A DNA stretch of 64,000 bases from an uncultured Acidimicrobiales bacterium (GTDB lineage Bacteria; Actinomycetota; Acidimicrobiia; Acidimicrobiales; SZUA-35): positions 62,001 through 126,000 of the forward strand of contig CALAJV010000011.1 of assembly GCA_937922805.1 (NCBI GenBank), written 5' to 3'. A program made the translations under genes and the position numbers. How positions within the stretch are numbered: the first letter of the stretch is position 1; each line of letters starts with the position of its first letter. This document shows, piece by piece, positions 32,968-41,021 of this stretch. The notes below the pieces were generated by a model. That model searched no databases. It was given only the letters and a program-made list of their open reading frames with translations, and was not told the DNA's origin.

Positions 32968-34109
32968 GCCGCAGTCGACCCACTGGCGGTTCCCTCTTCG
33001 TGGACCAACGCCACCACCCGTTCTAGGATTTCTGGATTAGTTTGGGGCAACACGCCATGGCCCAAATTGAAAATGTGACCGGGGTGTCCGTTGTTGTTCG
33101 CCAGAACCGCTCGAACTTCTCGCTCTACTGTCTCCCATGATCCTAAACAAAGCGCAGGGTCGAGGTTGCCTTGCAGGGCAACCTTGCCGCCAGTTCGCAT
33201 TCGGGCGTCCGAAATTGATGTTCGCCAATCAACGCCGACAACGTCAGCGCCAACACCGGCCATCTGATCGAGCAGCTCACCCGTCGATACCCCAAAGTGG
33301 AATCGGGGGACGCCAAGGTCGGCCAGTTCCGACATGATTCGCTCGCTATGAGGGGCAACGTAGCGCCGATAGTGGTCAGGGTGGAGTGCTCCAGCCCAGG
33401 AGTCGAACAGTTGGACTGCGGCCGCCCCAGCATCGACCTGAGACCGTAGAGTAGCGATGGCAATGTCGGCTAGGCGATCGCAAAGTTTGTGCCAGAGTTC
33501 GGTGTCGTTGGCCATCAACGACTTCACTTTGCCGTAGTCACGCGATGGCTTTCCCTCGATGAGGTATGCGGCCAACGTGAATGGTGCTCCAGCAAAACCG
33601 ATCAGGGGAACTGGGAGTTCAGAAACAAGGTTGGTAACTGTCTCAATCTGGAACGACAGGTCCTTGTCGGGATCGAGAGGGCGAAGTCGTTCAAGGTCAT
33701 CGGCCGAAGCAAACGGCTTTTCACATTCGGGGCCAACGCCAGGCGTTATGTCTATCCCGAAACCAACTGCCCAAATTGGAGTGACGATGTCGGAGAACAA
33801 AATCGCGGCATCGACGCCGTAGCGGCGCACCGGTTGCAGAGTGATTTCAGTCGCTCGATCAGCGTCCTGTATCGCATCGAGAATCGTCCCCTCGCCTCGA
33901 ACCGGAAAATACTCGGGTAGGGATCGACCGGCTTGGCGCATGAACCAAACCGGAACCCGATCGCCCGGCTGTTGCCGTGCTGCTCGCAACAATGCGGGGG
34001 TGGTAGCGGGTTGAGCTGGCGCTTGTTCTGATCGAGGCTTCGACGGGGAATTCACCATGGCAACGGTATCCGACTCAGCCACATTGGGGTTTAACCCACA
34101 TGGATCCAT
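32964..34109 (-). CDS. hemE: Uroporphyrinogen decarboxylase
   Basis: HemE removes four carboxyl groups from uroporphyrinogen III to give coproporphyrinogen III. The family signature PVWFMRQAGRSLPEYFPVR, the catalytic Asp in ILFSDIVTP, the GFAGAPFTLAAYLIEG region, QLFDSWAGAL and HFGVSTGELLDQMAGVGADVVGVDWR are all visible. The protein has 381 residues from the first ATG at 34109. A second ATG at 34058 (MVNSPSKPRSEQ) would remove 17 non-conserved residues and widen the 48-base gap to the divergent helD-like gene; neither has a clear ribosome site. It is the first gene of the hemE-hemG-lnt unit. Confidence 0.95.
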   Translation of the reverse strand: MDPCGLNPNVAESDTVAMVNSPSKPRSEQAPAQPATTPALLRAARQQPGDRVPVWFMRQAGRSLPEYFPVRGEGTILDAIQDADRATEITLQPVRRYGVDAAILFSDIVTPIWAVGFGIDITPGVGPECEKPFASADDLERLRPLDPDKDLSFQIETVTNLVSELPVPLIGFAGAPFTLAAYLIEGKPSRDYGKVKSLMANDTELWHKLCDRLADIAIATLRSQVDAGAAAVQLFDSWAGALHPDHYRRYVAPHSERIMSELADLGVPRFHFGVSTGELLDQMAGVGADVVGVDWRTSISDARMRTGGKVALQGNLDPALCLGSWETVEREVRAVLANNNGHPGHIFNLGHGVLPQTNPEILERVVALVHEEGTASGSTAA

Positions 34110-34156
34110 GACAAAAAAGCACTAGAATAGATATCCCCCAAAATCTGCGGAGTGCA

Positions 34157-36340
34157 GTGTCGAACACTAAACACAACAGTTCCAATAGCGCTGAGACAAA
34201 CAGCGAGAAACCAGCCAATGGTGTGACTCATAGCGCCTCGATCGCTGCCAAACACCCAGAGGTTGAGAGCGAACAAGCTCATCTCGATCTGGCCTATGAG
34301 CGCCTTGACGAGTCTCGCGACGAAGCAATTCGGCTGAAATCGATGGTCGAGGTGGGCAAAGGGGGCACCAACCAAGCCCGATGGGAGCGAGAAGTTTTCT
34401 ACGAAAACATCGCTAATCGCCTAACGGAACTGGATTTGGGTGATCGATCCTTGTGCTTTGGTCGGATAGATCAGACCGAAGAGATCGGCGGGGGTAGCTA
34501 CCACATCGGTCGAATAGCGATTGCTGGTAGAGATCAAGAACCATTGATCGTCGACTGGCGAGCTCCGGTAGCTGAAGCGTTCTATCGAGCGACAGGAGCG
34601 GTTTCGGAAGGCTTGGCCCGCCGACGACATTTCATCTCTCGGGGGCGGACGGTCCTTGACCTAGAAGACGAATTCTTCGGCGACGCCGCCACATCTAATC
34701 GAGTTGTCGTAAACGGACGAGAGCTTCGAGGAACTGGAGCCCTGGTCAGCGCGCTTGAGGAAAATCGAACTGGTCAGCTTGGCGACATCATCGGCACGAT
34801 CCAAGCCGAGCAAGATGAAATAATCCGATCCAAGATGAGCGGCGTGTTAGTTGTCCAGGGTGGACCGGGAACCGGCAAAACTGTTGTCGCCCTACACCGA
34901 GCCGCCTACCTGCTCTACACCCACCGGTTTCCGTTGGAAGGCCAAGGTGTACTTGTCGTTGGACCGAACCGACTTTTCCTTGGTTATATAGAACAGGTCC
35001 TACCTTCGTTGGGCGAAGCGGGGGTTGAGATGGCAGCGTTGCCTGACCTTATTGGCAAAGTCCGGGTGTCGGGCCGTGATGAGCCGGTTGCCGCTCGAAT
35101 CAAAGGTGATCTGCGGATGGCCAAGATGGTTAGACGGGCGCTCCGGGATCGTCAACGGCCGCTACGGGCCGACTTAGTGGTGCCAATGGGTATTCGAAAA
35201 GTTCGAGTTCCCGCCGCGGTGAGCGCAGAAATAATTGACGACGCCCGACGTCGGTATCGAACTCACAACCCTGGACGAAAATTCGTCATGTCGGCGCTTA
35301 TTAGTGCTATCGCCGAGCATCACCCTGATGAGGTGGACCCGGTTGTGGTTAAGGAGCAGGTCGGCGGCAGCGTCGAAGTCCGTGAAGCCATGCTGTGGAT
35401 GTGGCCAACGCTGAGCCCAGCTGATTTGTTGCACGACCTGTACGGCTCTAGGTCGCTGATCGAAGCCGCTGGCCATGGATTGTCGAATGATGAGAAGGAA
35501 TCGCTGTATCGGCCCTGGCAAGACGAAATGGATGCTAGCCGGGTCATGTGGACTGTTGATGACGTCCCTGTACTCGACGAAGCCTTCGAAATTCTAGGAC
35601 GCACATCCAAGCAGGGGCCGGAGTATGAACCTCGTACCTATGGCCATATCGTCGTCGATGAAGCTCAAGATCTTTCACCGATGCAGCTCCGAATGCTTAC
35701 CCGCCGATCGTTGAACGGATCGATGACAATTGTTGGTGACATTGCTCAATCCACTGGGGCATGGCCCCATTCTCACTGGGACGAGATTCTCGAACATCTG
35801 CCCGACCGAAAAGAGCCGCGCCGAGCCGAACTTACGGTCGGCTACCGAATCCCGGGTCCATCGATGGATCTAGCGGCCAAGGTTTTGGCCTACGCTGCTC
35901 CCGACTTGGCTCCGCCAGTATCAGTTCGGTCCGAGGGCGTGGAGCCACGGTTTGTTGACCTTGAGCAATTAGCTGGCGACTCGGGTTCAGCAATGGCCGA
36001 GCTGGTAGCAGTGATCAAAGCAGAAGCCGAGGTTAGGGGAACGGGAAACGTCGCCGTAGTTTGCCCCCGATCGAAATACGAAGCGGTAGTGTCGGCGTTC
36101 GAAGAAGCCGGAGTCGAGATCGGGCGAGCTCCTCGTGACGGGTTGCAGTATCAGATAACGGCGGTGCCAGTGAACCTAGTGAAGGGTCTCGAGGTTGATG
36201 TTGCAGTGGTGGTCGAGCCTCAAGCCGTCCTCGACGAGGAGCCTCAAGGGTACCGATCGCTGTACGTCGCCTGTACTAGGGCAACCAAACGGTTGGTGTT
36301 ACTTCACCAACAGCCCCTGCCGGCAGTAATTGCCGACTAG
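34157..36340 (+). CDS. HelD/HelR-like RNA polymerase recycling ATPase
   Basis: A 727-residue superfamily 1 helicase-like protein. The N-terminal coiled coil (EQAHLDLAYERLDESRDEAIRLK) fits the HelD arm that enters the RNA polymerase channel. Walker A is GGPGTGKTVV (Lys241), Walker B is VVDEAQDLSPMQLRM and motif III/IV is around GDIAQSTGAWPH and VGYRIPG. The last part (LVKGLEVDVAVVVEP, YVACTRATKRL) is motif V/VI. Actinobacterial relatives dissociate RNA polymerase from DNA, and HelR members give rifamycin tolerance. Whether this one does is not known. The GTG start follows GCGGAG. It is divergent from hemE and convergent with the hydantoinase-like gene. Confidence 0.87.
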   Translation: MSNTKHNSSNSAETNSEKPANGVTHSASIAAKHPEVESEQAHLDLAYERLDESRDEAIRLKSMVEVGKGGTNQARWEREVFYENIANRLTELDLGDRSLCFGRIDQTEEIGGGSYHIGRIAIAGRDQEPLIVDWRAPVAEAFYRATGAVSEGLARRRHFISRGRTVLDLEDEFFGDAATSNRVVVNGRELRGTGALVSALEENRTGQLGDIIGTIQAEQDEIIRSKMSGVLVVQGGPGTGKTVVALHRAAYLLYTHRFPLEGQGVLVVGPNRLFLGYIEQVLPSLGEAGVEMAALPDLIGKVRVSGRDEPVAARIKGDLRMAKMVRRALRDRQRPLRADLVVPMGIRKVRVPAAVSAEIIDDARRRYRTHNPGRKFVMSALISAIAEHHPDEVDPVVVKEQVGGSVEVREAMLWMWPTLSPADLLHDLYGSRSLIEAAGHGLSNDEKESLYRPWQDEMDASRVMWTVDDVPVLDEAFEILGRTSKQGPEYEPRTYGHIVVDEAQDLSPMQLRMLTRRSLNGSMTIVGDIAQSTGAWPHSHWDEILEHLPDRKEPRRAELTVGYRIPGPSMDLAAKVLAYAAPDLAPPVSVRSEGVEPRFVDLEQLAGDSGSAMAELVAVIKAEAEVRGTGNVAVVCPRSKYEAVVSAFEEAGVEIGRAPRDGLQYQITAVPVNLVKGLEVDVAVVVEPQAVLDEEPQGYRSLYVACTRATKRLVLLHQQPLPAVIAD

Positions 36341-36354
36341 GGCGGCCGCGCCTT
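36339..36354. terminator. Short hairpin between convergent genes
   Basis: AGGGCG-GCCG-CGCCTT gives six pairs including one G-T. It fills the whole 12-base gap between the two stop codons and may end both transcripts; no U-run is present. Confidence 0.4.
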
Positions 36355-38365
36355 AGCTGTGAAGTCGGGGGCGGCCCGAACCGGTTACCACAACTGTCGC
36401 CTCAACAAGCACTTCTTTTCCTTCGATCACTGCAGTCCGTTTATCGACACTGGTGGAGAAAACAACTTGATCGGCTCCAGCGTCGGCTGCCTGTTTCTCG
36501 ACCCGGTCTCGAAGTAGCGCTGTTGCATCGGCTAGAGCGTTGTCGAACTCGGCTCGATCTTCAGCCTCGGGTAAGTGGACCCGGTACTGCCCTTTCGATG
36601 GCTGGGTGATTGTGGCCTGGTTGGTGATTCTCACTTGGCCAACGACGGCGCCAACCGCATTGGCAACTTCGGCGTGGACCGGTATCACTCCGTCAACGCC
36701 GAGCAAGCTAGCTACCCAAGGGTAGTAGGTGGCGGCAGAGGCGCCGAGTCCAACGATGTCGAAGTTGGGGGCAATCGATACCGAGGTGGCCGGTCTGGAT
36801 TTCGGGCTTTCCGGTTGTGGCAGTGGCTCGGGGCCAGCTGAGCCCGTTGGTGTCGTGATCTGCCGTTCGTTGATCGATTGCTGTACTAGCGGAGATTTAA
36901 TGGCATCGATCGGGATGCCGTCATAGCTGAACGTGGCGCTCAAGACGACTTCGGCCGACAGGCGGATCACAGTGTCGATGATCCATTGGCTGAGCGCTAT
37001 TCCGTCAACTCGCACCGAGTTGCCGCTGCTATCGCTCATCGATGCCAATAGGTGGGCCGCCTTCTCGGCCGCTTGACGATCCCAGGCATCGTAGATGCCG
37101 AGCACGTGAGCAGCATCGGACGGCGTAAAACCGCTGACCTGAGCTAGTCCACGACTGATTAGTGCTTCAAGAGCCGACGTTTGGAGCCCGGTAGAGGCTA
37201 TTGCGTCGAGCGGTTGCCACCGGCCGCCCAGTTTGGCAATGATGTCTGTTTCCCGCTCGCTTGTCGCCCCAGCCCGGCCTGTGGAGCGAACAAACTTGCA
37301 GTGGAACGGGCGGACCGGAAACGATCGGCTGTCCAGTGTCTCATGAACGAGCGTCGGCTCGTCGACTGCTAACAAACTAAGAGGCACGACTCGCCGAGGC
37401 CCAAGGACCATTGCGGCCGGATGGGACCGAGTGTCGACAGCTATCTCTGAGTCGCCGCCTAGCCCGTAGGTGAACATTTCCACTGCTTCGACCATGGTCT
37501 GATAGCCACCTACGGTGGCTCCAGCTGCGGTGACTCGTGGCCTTCCGTTCTGGAGAATGCCGATGTCTGTTGTGGTCCCGCCGATGTCGCTAACGACAAC
37601 GTCTGAGGCACCAGTAAGATGTCCGGCCCCGATAAGGCTGGCTGCTGGTCCGGACAGAATGGTCTCTATTGGTCGGTGACGGGCGAACTCGGCGCTTACC
37701 AACGATCCGTCGCCTCGGACGATCATAAGCGGCGCCTTGATATTTCGCTCGGTTAGCATTGCTTGGGCCGCGTCGCAGAGTTCAGTAATCAACCCGATGA
37801 GCTTGGCATTCAGAACGCAAGTTAAGGCTCGCTTTGGTCCGTTCAACTTGGCCGAGAGTTGGTGTCCGCAGGCAATCGGTTTTCCTAGCGGGGTAAGCGC
37901 ACTGAGTAGAGCCTGTTCATGGGCTGGGTTGCGAACGCTGAAGCGACTGGTGATGGCGATGGCGTCGACGTCTAGGGCAGATGCCTCCTGGATTACCCGG
38001 TCGAGCTCAAGCGGCGCCGACTCGGTTCCCATGGAATCGTGCCCGCCCTGGGCCAAAATGACAGGCGCATCACCTAACGCTTGGCGAAGTCCAGCCCGAT
38101 CGAGATCTCCGTCTTCAAACCCGACGAAAATCAGCGCCACCCGACCGCCCACGCCTTGAACAAGAGCATTAGTGGCGAGCGTGGTCGACAACGAAACCAG
38201 TGCTACGTCGTTCGGGTCGGCTACCACTTGATCGAGTGCTGAACCAATACCGATAGTAAGGTCAAGCTCGGTTCTGGCCTTCGCTGTCGCTTCAACTCCG
38301 GCTTCTTCGCAGTAGCGGACAGCGTCGGTGTAGGTGCCGCCGGTATCGATCCCAATGAGCTTCAC
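36353..38365 (-). CDS. Hydantoinase/oxoprolinase-family protein (HyuA-like), orphan
   Basis: A 670-residue protein of the ATP-using hydantoinase A/oxoprolinase group. The N-terminal ASKHA-type loop IGIDTGGTYTDAV, the later phosphate loop VVSDIGGTTTDIGIL and GLGGDSEI mark the family. Such enzymes open cyclic amides (hydantoin, oxoproline) or carboxylate ketones such as acetone, usually with a HyuB partner. No HyuB lies next to it. The C-terminal part departs from standard HyuA (a Ser/Thr/Pro-rich insert RPATSVSIAPNF near residue 540, then a KEVLVEATVVVTGSGRPR end). The substrate is unknown. It is convergent with the helD-like gene. Confidence 0.83.
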   Translation of the reverse strand: MKLIGIDTGGTYTDAVRYCEEAGVEATAKARTELDLTIGIGSALDQVVADPNDVALVSLSTTLATNALVQGVGGRVALIFVGFEDGDLDRAGLRQALGDAPVILAQGGHDSMGTESAPLELDRVIQEASALDVDAIAITSRFSVRNPAHEQALLSALTPLGKPIACGHQLSAKLNGPKRALTCVLNAKLIGLITELCDAAQAMLTERNIKAPLMIVRGDGSLVSAEFARHRPIETILSGPAASLIGAGHLTGASDVVVSDIGGTTTDIGILQNGRPRVTAAGATVGGYQTMVEAVEMFTYGLGGDSEIAVDTRSHPAAMVLGPRRVVPLSLLAVDEPTLVHETLDSRSFPVRPFHCKFVRSTGRAGATSERETDIIAKLGGRWQPLDAIASTGLQTSALEALISRGLAQVSGFTPSDAAHVLGIYDAWDRQAAEKAAHLLASMSDSSGNSVRVDGIALSQWIIDTVIRLSAEVVLSATFSYDGIPIDAIKSPLVQQSINERQITTPTGSAGPEPLPQPESPKSRPATSVSIAPNFDIVGLGASAATYYPWVASLLGVDGVIPVHAEVANAVGAVVGQVRITNQATITQPSKGQYRVHLPEAEDRAEFDNALADATALLRDRVEKQAADAGADQVVFSTSVDKRTAVIEGKEVLVEATVVVTGSGRPRLHS

Positions 38366-38455
38366 GAATTCTCGACCTCTTCTCGGCCTCTTCGTGACCG
38401 AACATTTTCTTGACCTGCTATTCCTTCACGCTAATGCTTCGTGCCTGTTGCGGTG

Positions 38456-38809
38456 TCAGATCCCAACAAGATCGCGGATCCATTGAGTTATTGCGGGCCC
38501 ATAAAGCAAACCGACGACGGTACCGGCAATTAGAAATCCGGCTCCGAGAGCCAAGTACTTTTTCGGGACCGCCCCTTCTTCTGGTATTCCAGGGATTTTG
38601 CGTCGCATCCATCGAACGATCGCGTTGTCAGGTTTGATCAGATTTAGCCCAACCATAATTGCAACTAGCCCGGGCCCAGGCAAGACCAGCATGGCAATTC
38701 CGGCCGCAATTAGTAAGAGCCCAGATCCGATCTGGATTCCCCGTTTTAGCCCCGACGCTTGCTCAGACTCGGATATTCCTGCCTCAAGGTCGTCGTAGTT
38801 TAGTTCCAT
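38456..38809 (-). CDS. PGPGW/TIGR02611-type small membrane protein
   Basis: A 117-residue protein with two hydrophobic stretches. The first, GSGLLLIAAGIAMLVLPGPGLVAIMVGL, carries the PGPG motif of the putative transmembrane protein (PGPGW/TIGR02611) family. The second is YLALGAGFLIAGTVVGLLYGPAI. A basic loop WMRRKIPGIPE lies between. The N-terminus is acidic and soluble (DDLEAGISESEQASG). No function is known for the family. It is a monocistronic gene between the HyuA-like and LLM genes on the same strand. Confidence 0.75.
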   Translation of the reverse strand: MELNYDDLEAGISESEQASGLKRGIQIGSGLLLIAAGIAMLVLPGPGLVAIMVGLNLIKPDNAIVRWMRRKIPGIPEEGAVPKKYLALGAGFLIAGTVVGLLYGPAITQWIRDLVGI

Positions 38810-38928
38810 GCTTTTTGGTTCATTCGATAGGTCCGGCCACTAGATCAGCGTTTCGGGTTGAGCTTCTGGGTGAGGGAGTGATCCCAGCGTACATGTTTCG
38901 CTGTCGTTGCTCTTGGCACCAACCGCAG

Positions 38929-39861
38929 TTAGGAGCCTTTGAGTTCGGCTACCACCGGAGCGAAGGCCTCGTATTGATCTTCACCGACCACGATGTAACT
39001 GAACCCGTATCGCTCTCGGCGTTCACGAATATCCTCAGCGATTTGGGCTGGTGTTCCCACGAGTGCCATTGGAGACTCGAGCCCTTGTTCAGCTGTCATG
39101 CCGAATCCAGCAGCTAGCGCTTCGGCTGCACCTTGGCGGTCGTCGGTGACGTTCAACATGAAAATCCGGATCTGTAGCTCGATTTGGTCGAACCGATCGC
39201 CAGCCCCTTCTTTTACCCAGCCGAGCTTTTCTTCGTAACGCTCGGCTGTCACGTCTAGGGCCAGGTTGGCGTCGATTACCCCGGCGGCAAGATTAGGGTT
39301 GACCCCGACTATGTCGGCCATGCCCGCCGCCAATCGCAGGAAGCGAGGTCCGCCTCCGCCGATGAGGAACGGAGGATGTGGTTTCTGGACTGGTTTTGGC
39401 GTGGCGTTCATAGATGCGATCGTGTAGTGATCGCCAACAAAGCTGTATGCCTCATCGCCGAATAGGCCCTTTATTACTTCAACGGCTTCAACCATTCGTT
39501 CGATTCGAATTCCGGGTCGGTCGTATGTCATCCCCGCTTCGTCATAGTCACTGCGCATCCAGCCAGCGCCAATACCAAACTCGAGTCGACCGTCCGACAA
39601 TAGGTCGAGCGTGGCTGCCTCTTTAGCCAGCATTACTGGATGTCGGTAATCGTTGCACCAGACCAACGTTCCGACCCTAAGCGTCTCGGTCGCGTCAGCT
39701 GCTGCCATTAGCGCCACTGACGGGGCTAACTGTTCATCGAAATGATCCGGCATTGTGACGGTGTCGTAGCCGAGCGTTTCGATATTTCGGACCAGGGCGA
39801 CCCAGTCTGATCGAGAAGCTGCGTTGCGGGTTTGGACGCCAAAACGGAATGGGTGAGTCAT
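38929..39861 (-). CDS. LLM-class F420-dependent oxidoreductase (TIGR03621-like)
   Basis: A 310-residue TIM-barrel oxidoreductase of the luciferase-like monooxygenase group. The start FRFGVQTRNAASRSDWVALVRNIETLGYDTVTMPDHF, the middle RVGTLVWCNDYRHPVMLAKEAATLDLLSDGRLEFGIGAGW, and PFLIGGGGPRFLRLAAGMADIVGVNPNL match the F420-dependent MSMEG_2516-type subfamily. The substrate is unknown. I prefer the ATG at 39861 over the TTG three codons upstream, since an AGG lies just before the ATG. It is divergent from the DMT exporter gene with only 59 bases between, so the promoters overlap. F420 use is family knowledge, not shown in sequence. Confidence 0.87.
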   Translation of the reverse strand: MTHPFRFGVQTRNAASRSDWVALVRNIETLGYDTVTMPDHFDEQLAPSVALMAAADATETLRVGTLVWCNDYRHPVMLAKEAATLDLLSDGRLEFGIGAGWMRSDYDEAGMTYDRPGIRIERMVEAVEVIKGLFGDEAYSFVGDHYTIASMNATPKPVQKPHPPFLIGGGGPRFLRLAAGMADIVGVNPNLAAGVIDANLALDVTAERYEEKLGWVKEGAGDRFDQIELQIRIFMLNVTDDRQGAAEALAAGFGMTAEQGLESPMALVGTPAQIAEDIRERRERYGFSYIVVGEDQYEAFAPVVAELKGS

Positions 39862-39920
39862 GGACCTCAAGCCTACGCATTCCGACAGCGAGCCACTATC
39901 GGCAGTACCCTCAACAGCGG

Positions 39921-40862
39921 ATGTGGGTACTTATCTCTTTAGCTGCGGGAACGCTCCAAACCGCCAGGAACGGTCTAGCCCGTAGCCTGTCCGGAGTCTT
40001 GCCAGCTTCGTTGTTGAGCTGGTCGAGGTTTGCTTTGAATTTGCCCTTCGCTGCCACCCTCGCTTTGGGTTTGTACGTGTTCGGCGCTGAAGGCTGGCCA
40101 TCGCTGTCCATCTGGTTCTTTGCTCTTTGTCTGATCGGTGGAATCGGTCAGCTGCTCGGCAATATCGTGTTGATCAAGTCGTTTGCTTTATCAACGTTCG
40201 CCCAATCGATTGTGATTCACAAAACTGAAGTTGCTTTGGCGGCGTTGACTGGTCTGGTGTTCTTCAGCCAACGGCCGTCGGCGGCGAGTTGGGTCGGAAT
40301 CTGTATTAGCGCGGTCGGTGTGGCCATGATTGGCTTCGCCACTGCCAGAAGCAGGGAGGCGAAGAACGGCAATAGGGGATCGGTGAACCTTCAATCGTTG
40401 GTGCAAGCGAACGGCGGTAGCGCTTTGGCTCTAGTCGCGGCTGCCTTGCTTGTTGTCGCCGGCTTTGGTATTTCCTTGGCTACTGATGAACTGCGCTCGG
40501 CTAACCCATCGATCGATGGGACGTTCATGTTGGCCGCCACCACGCTGTTGCATGTCACGTGGATCGAAGTGGTGATTCTCACTAGCTGGATTGGACTGTT
40601 CAGCCGGGGTGATTTTGGCTTAGTGAAGCCGAACATTAAGCGATTGACAGCAATTGGCTTCACCAGCTTCGCCGGAAGTTTGGGCTGGTTCTGGGGTTTC
40701 TCGCTGTCGTTCGTGGCCTATGTGAAAGCAGTTGGCCAAATCGAATCGGTCCTGTCGGTGCTTCTCGCCATTTACGTTTGGAAAGAGCAGTCAACTCGCA
40801 GTCAACTTCCGGGGATCGCGCTAACGGTAGTTGGAATCTTGTTTGTTGTTCTTGGGCAGTGA
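39921..40862 (+). CDS. EamA/DMT-superfamily transporter
   Basis: A 313-residue protein with about ten membrane helices in two EamA halves. Examples are WVLISLAAGTLQTARNGLARSL at the start, FALCLIGGIGQLLGNIVLIKSFAL in the middle, and the last helices KAVGQIESVLSVLLAIYVWKEQST and LPGIALTVVGILFVVLGQ, which carry the family's closing E-x-(Q/S)-x2-Q-x-x-G pattern. The group exports small metabolites such as amino acids or drugs. I start at the ATG at 39921, because the 24 residues before it are hydrophilic and not helical. It is the only transporter near the redox genes. The substrate is unknown. Confidence 0.82.
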   Translation: MWVLISLAAGTLQTARNGLARSLSGVLPASLLSWSRFALNLPFAATLALGLYVFGAEGWPSLSIWFFALCLIGGIGQLLGNIVLIKSFALSTFAQSIVIHKTEVALAALTGLVFFSQRPSAASWVGICISAVGVAMIGFATARSREAKNGNRGSVNLQSLVQANGGSALALVAAALLVVAGFGISLATDELRSANPSIDGTFMLAATTLLHVTWIEVVILTSWIGLFSRGDFGLVKPNIKRLTAIGFTSFAGSLGWFWGFSLSFVAYVKAVGQIESVLSVLLAIYVWKEQSTRSQLPGIALTVVGILFVVLGQ

Positions 40863-40937
40863 GAACTTCGATGCTGAAGCCGGCGAGATCTCGAACCCAG
40901 ACCTCCGGGCCGAGTTTGAAAAGGTCCTGTCCCAACT

Positions 40938-40966
40938 TGTTTGACATGATCTGACCCAGTCAAACA
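40938..40966. terminator. Hairpin between convergent exporter and monooxygenase genes
   Basis: TGTTTGAC and GTCAAACA form eight perfect base pairs with a 13-base loop, in the 160-base gap between two convergent genes. It could end both transcripts. No long U-run follows. Confidence 0.45.
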
Positions 40967-41021
40967 GTCATTGTCGAAGAGGAATTGGCAACAGTCCGCT
41001 GTCAGATCGGTGCAGGACTTA

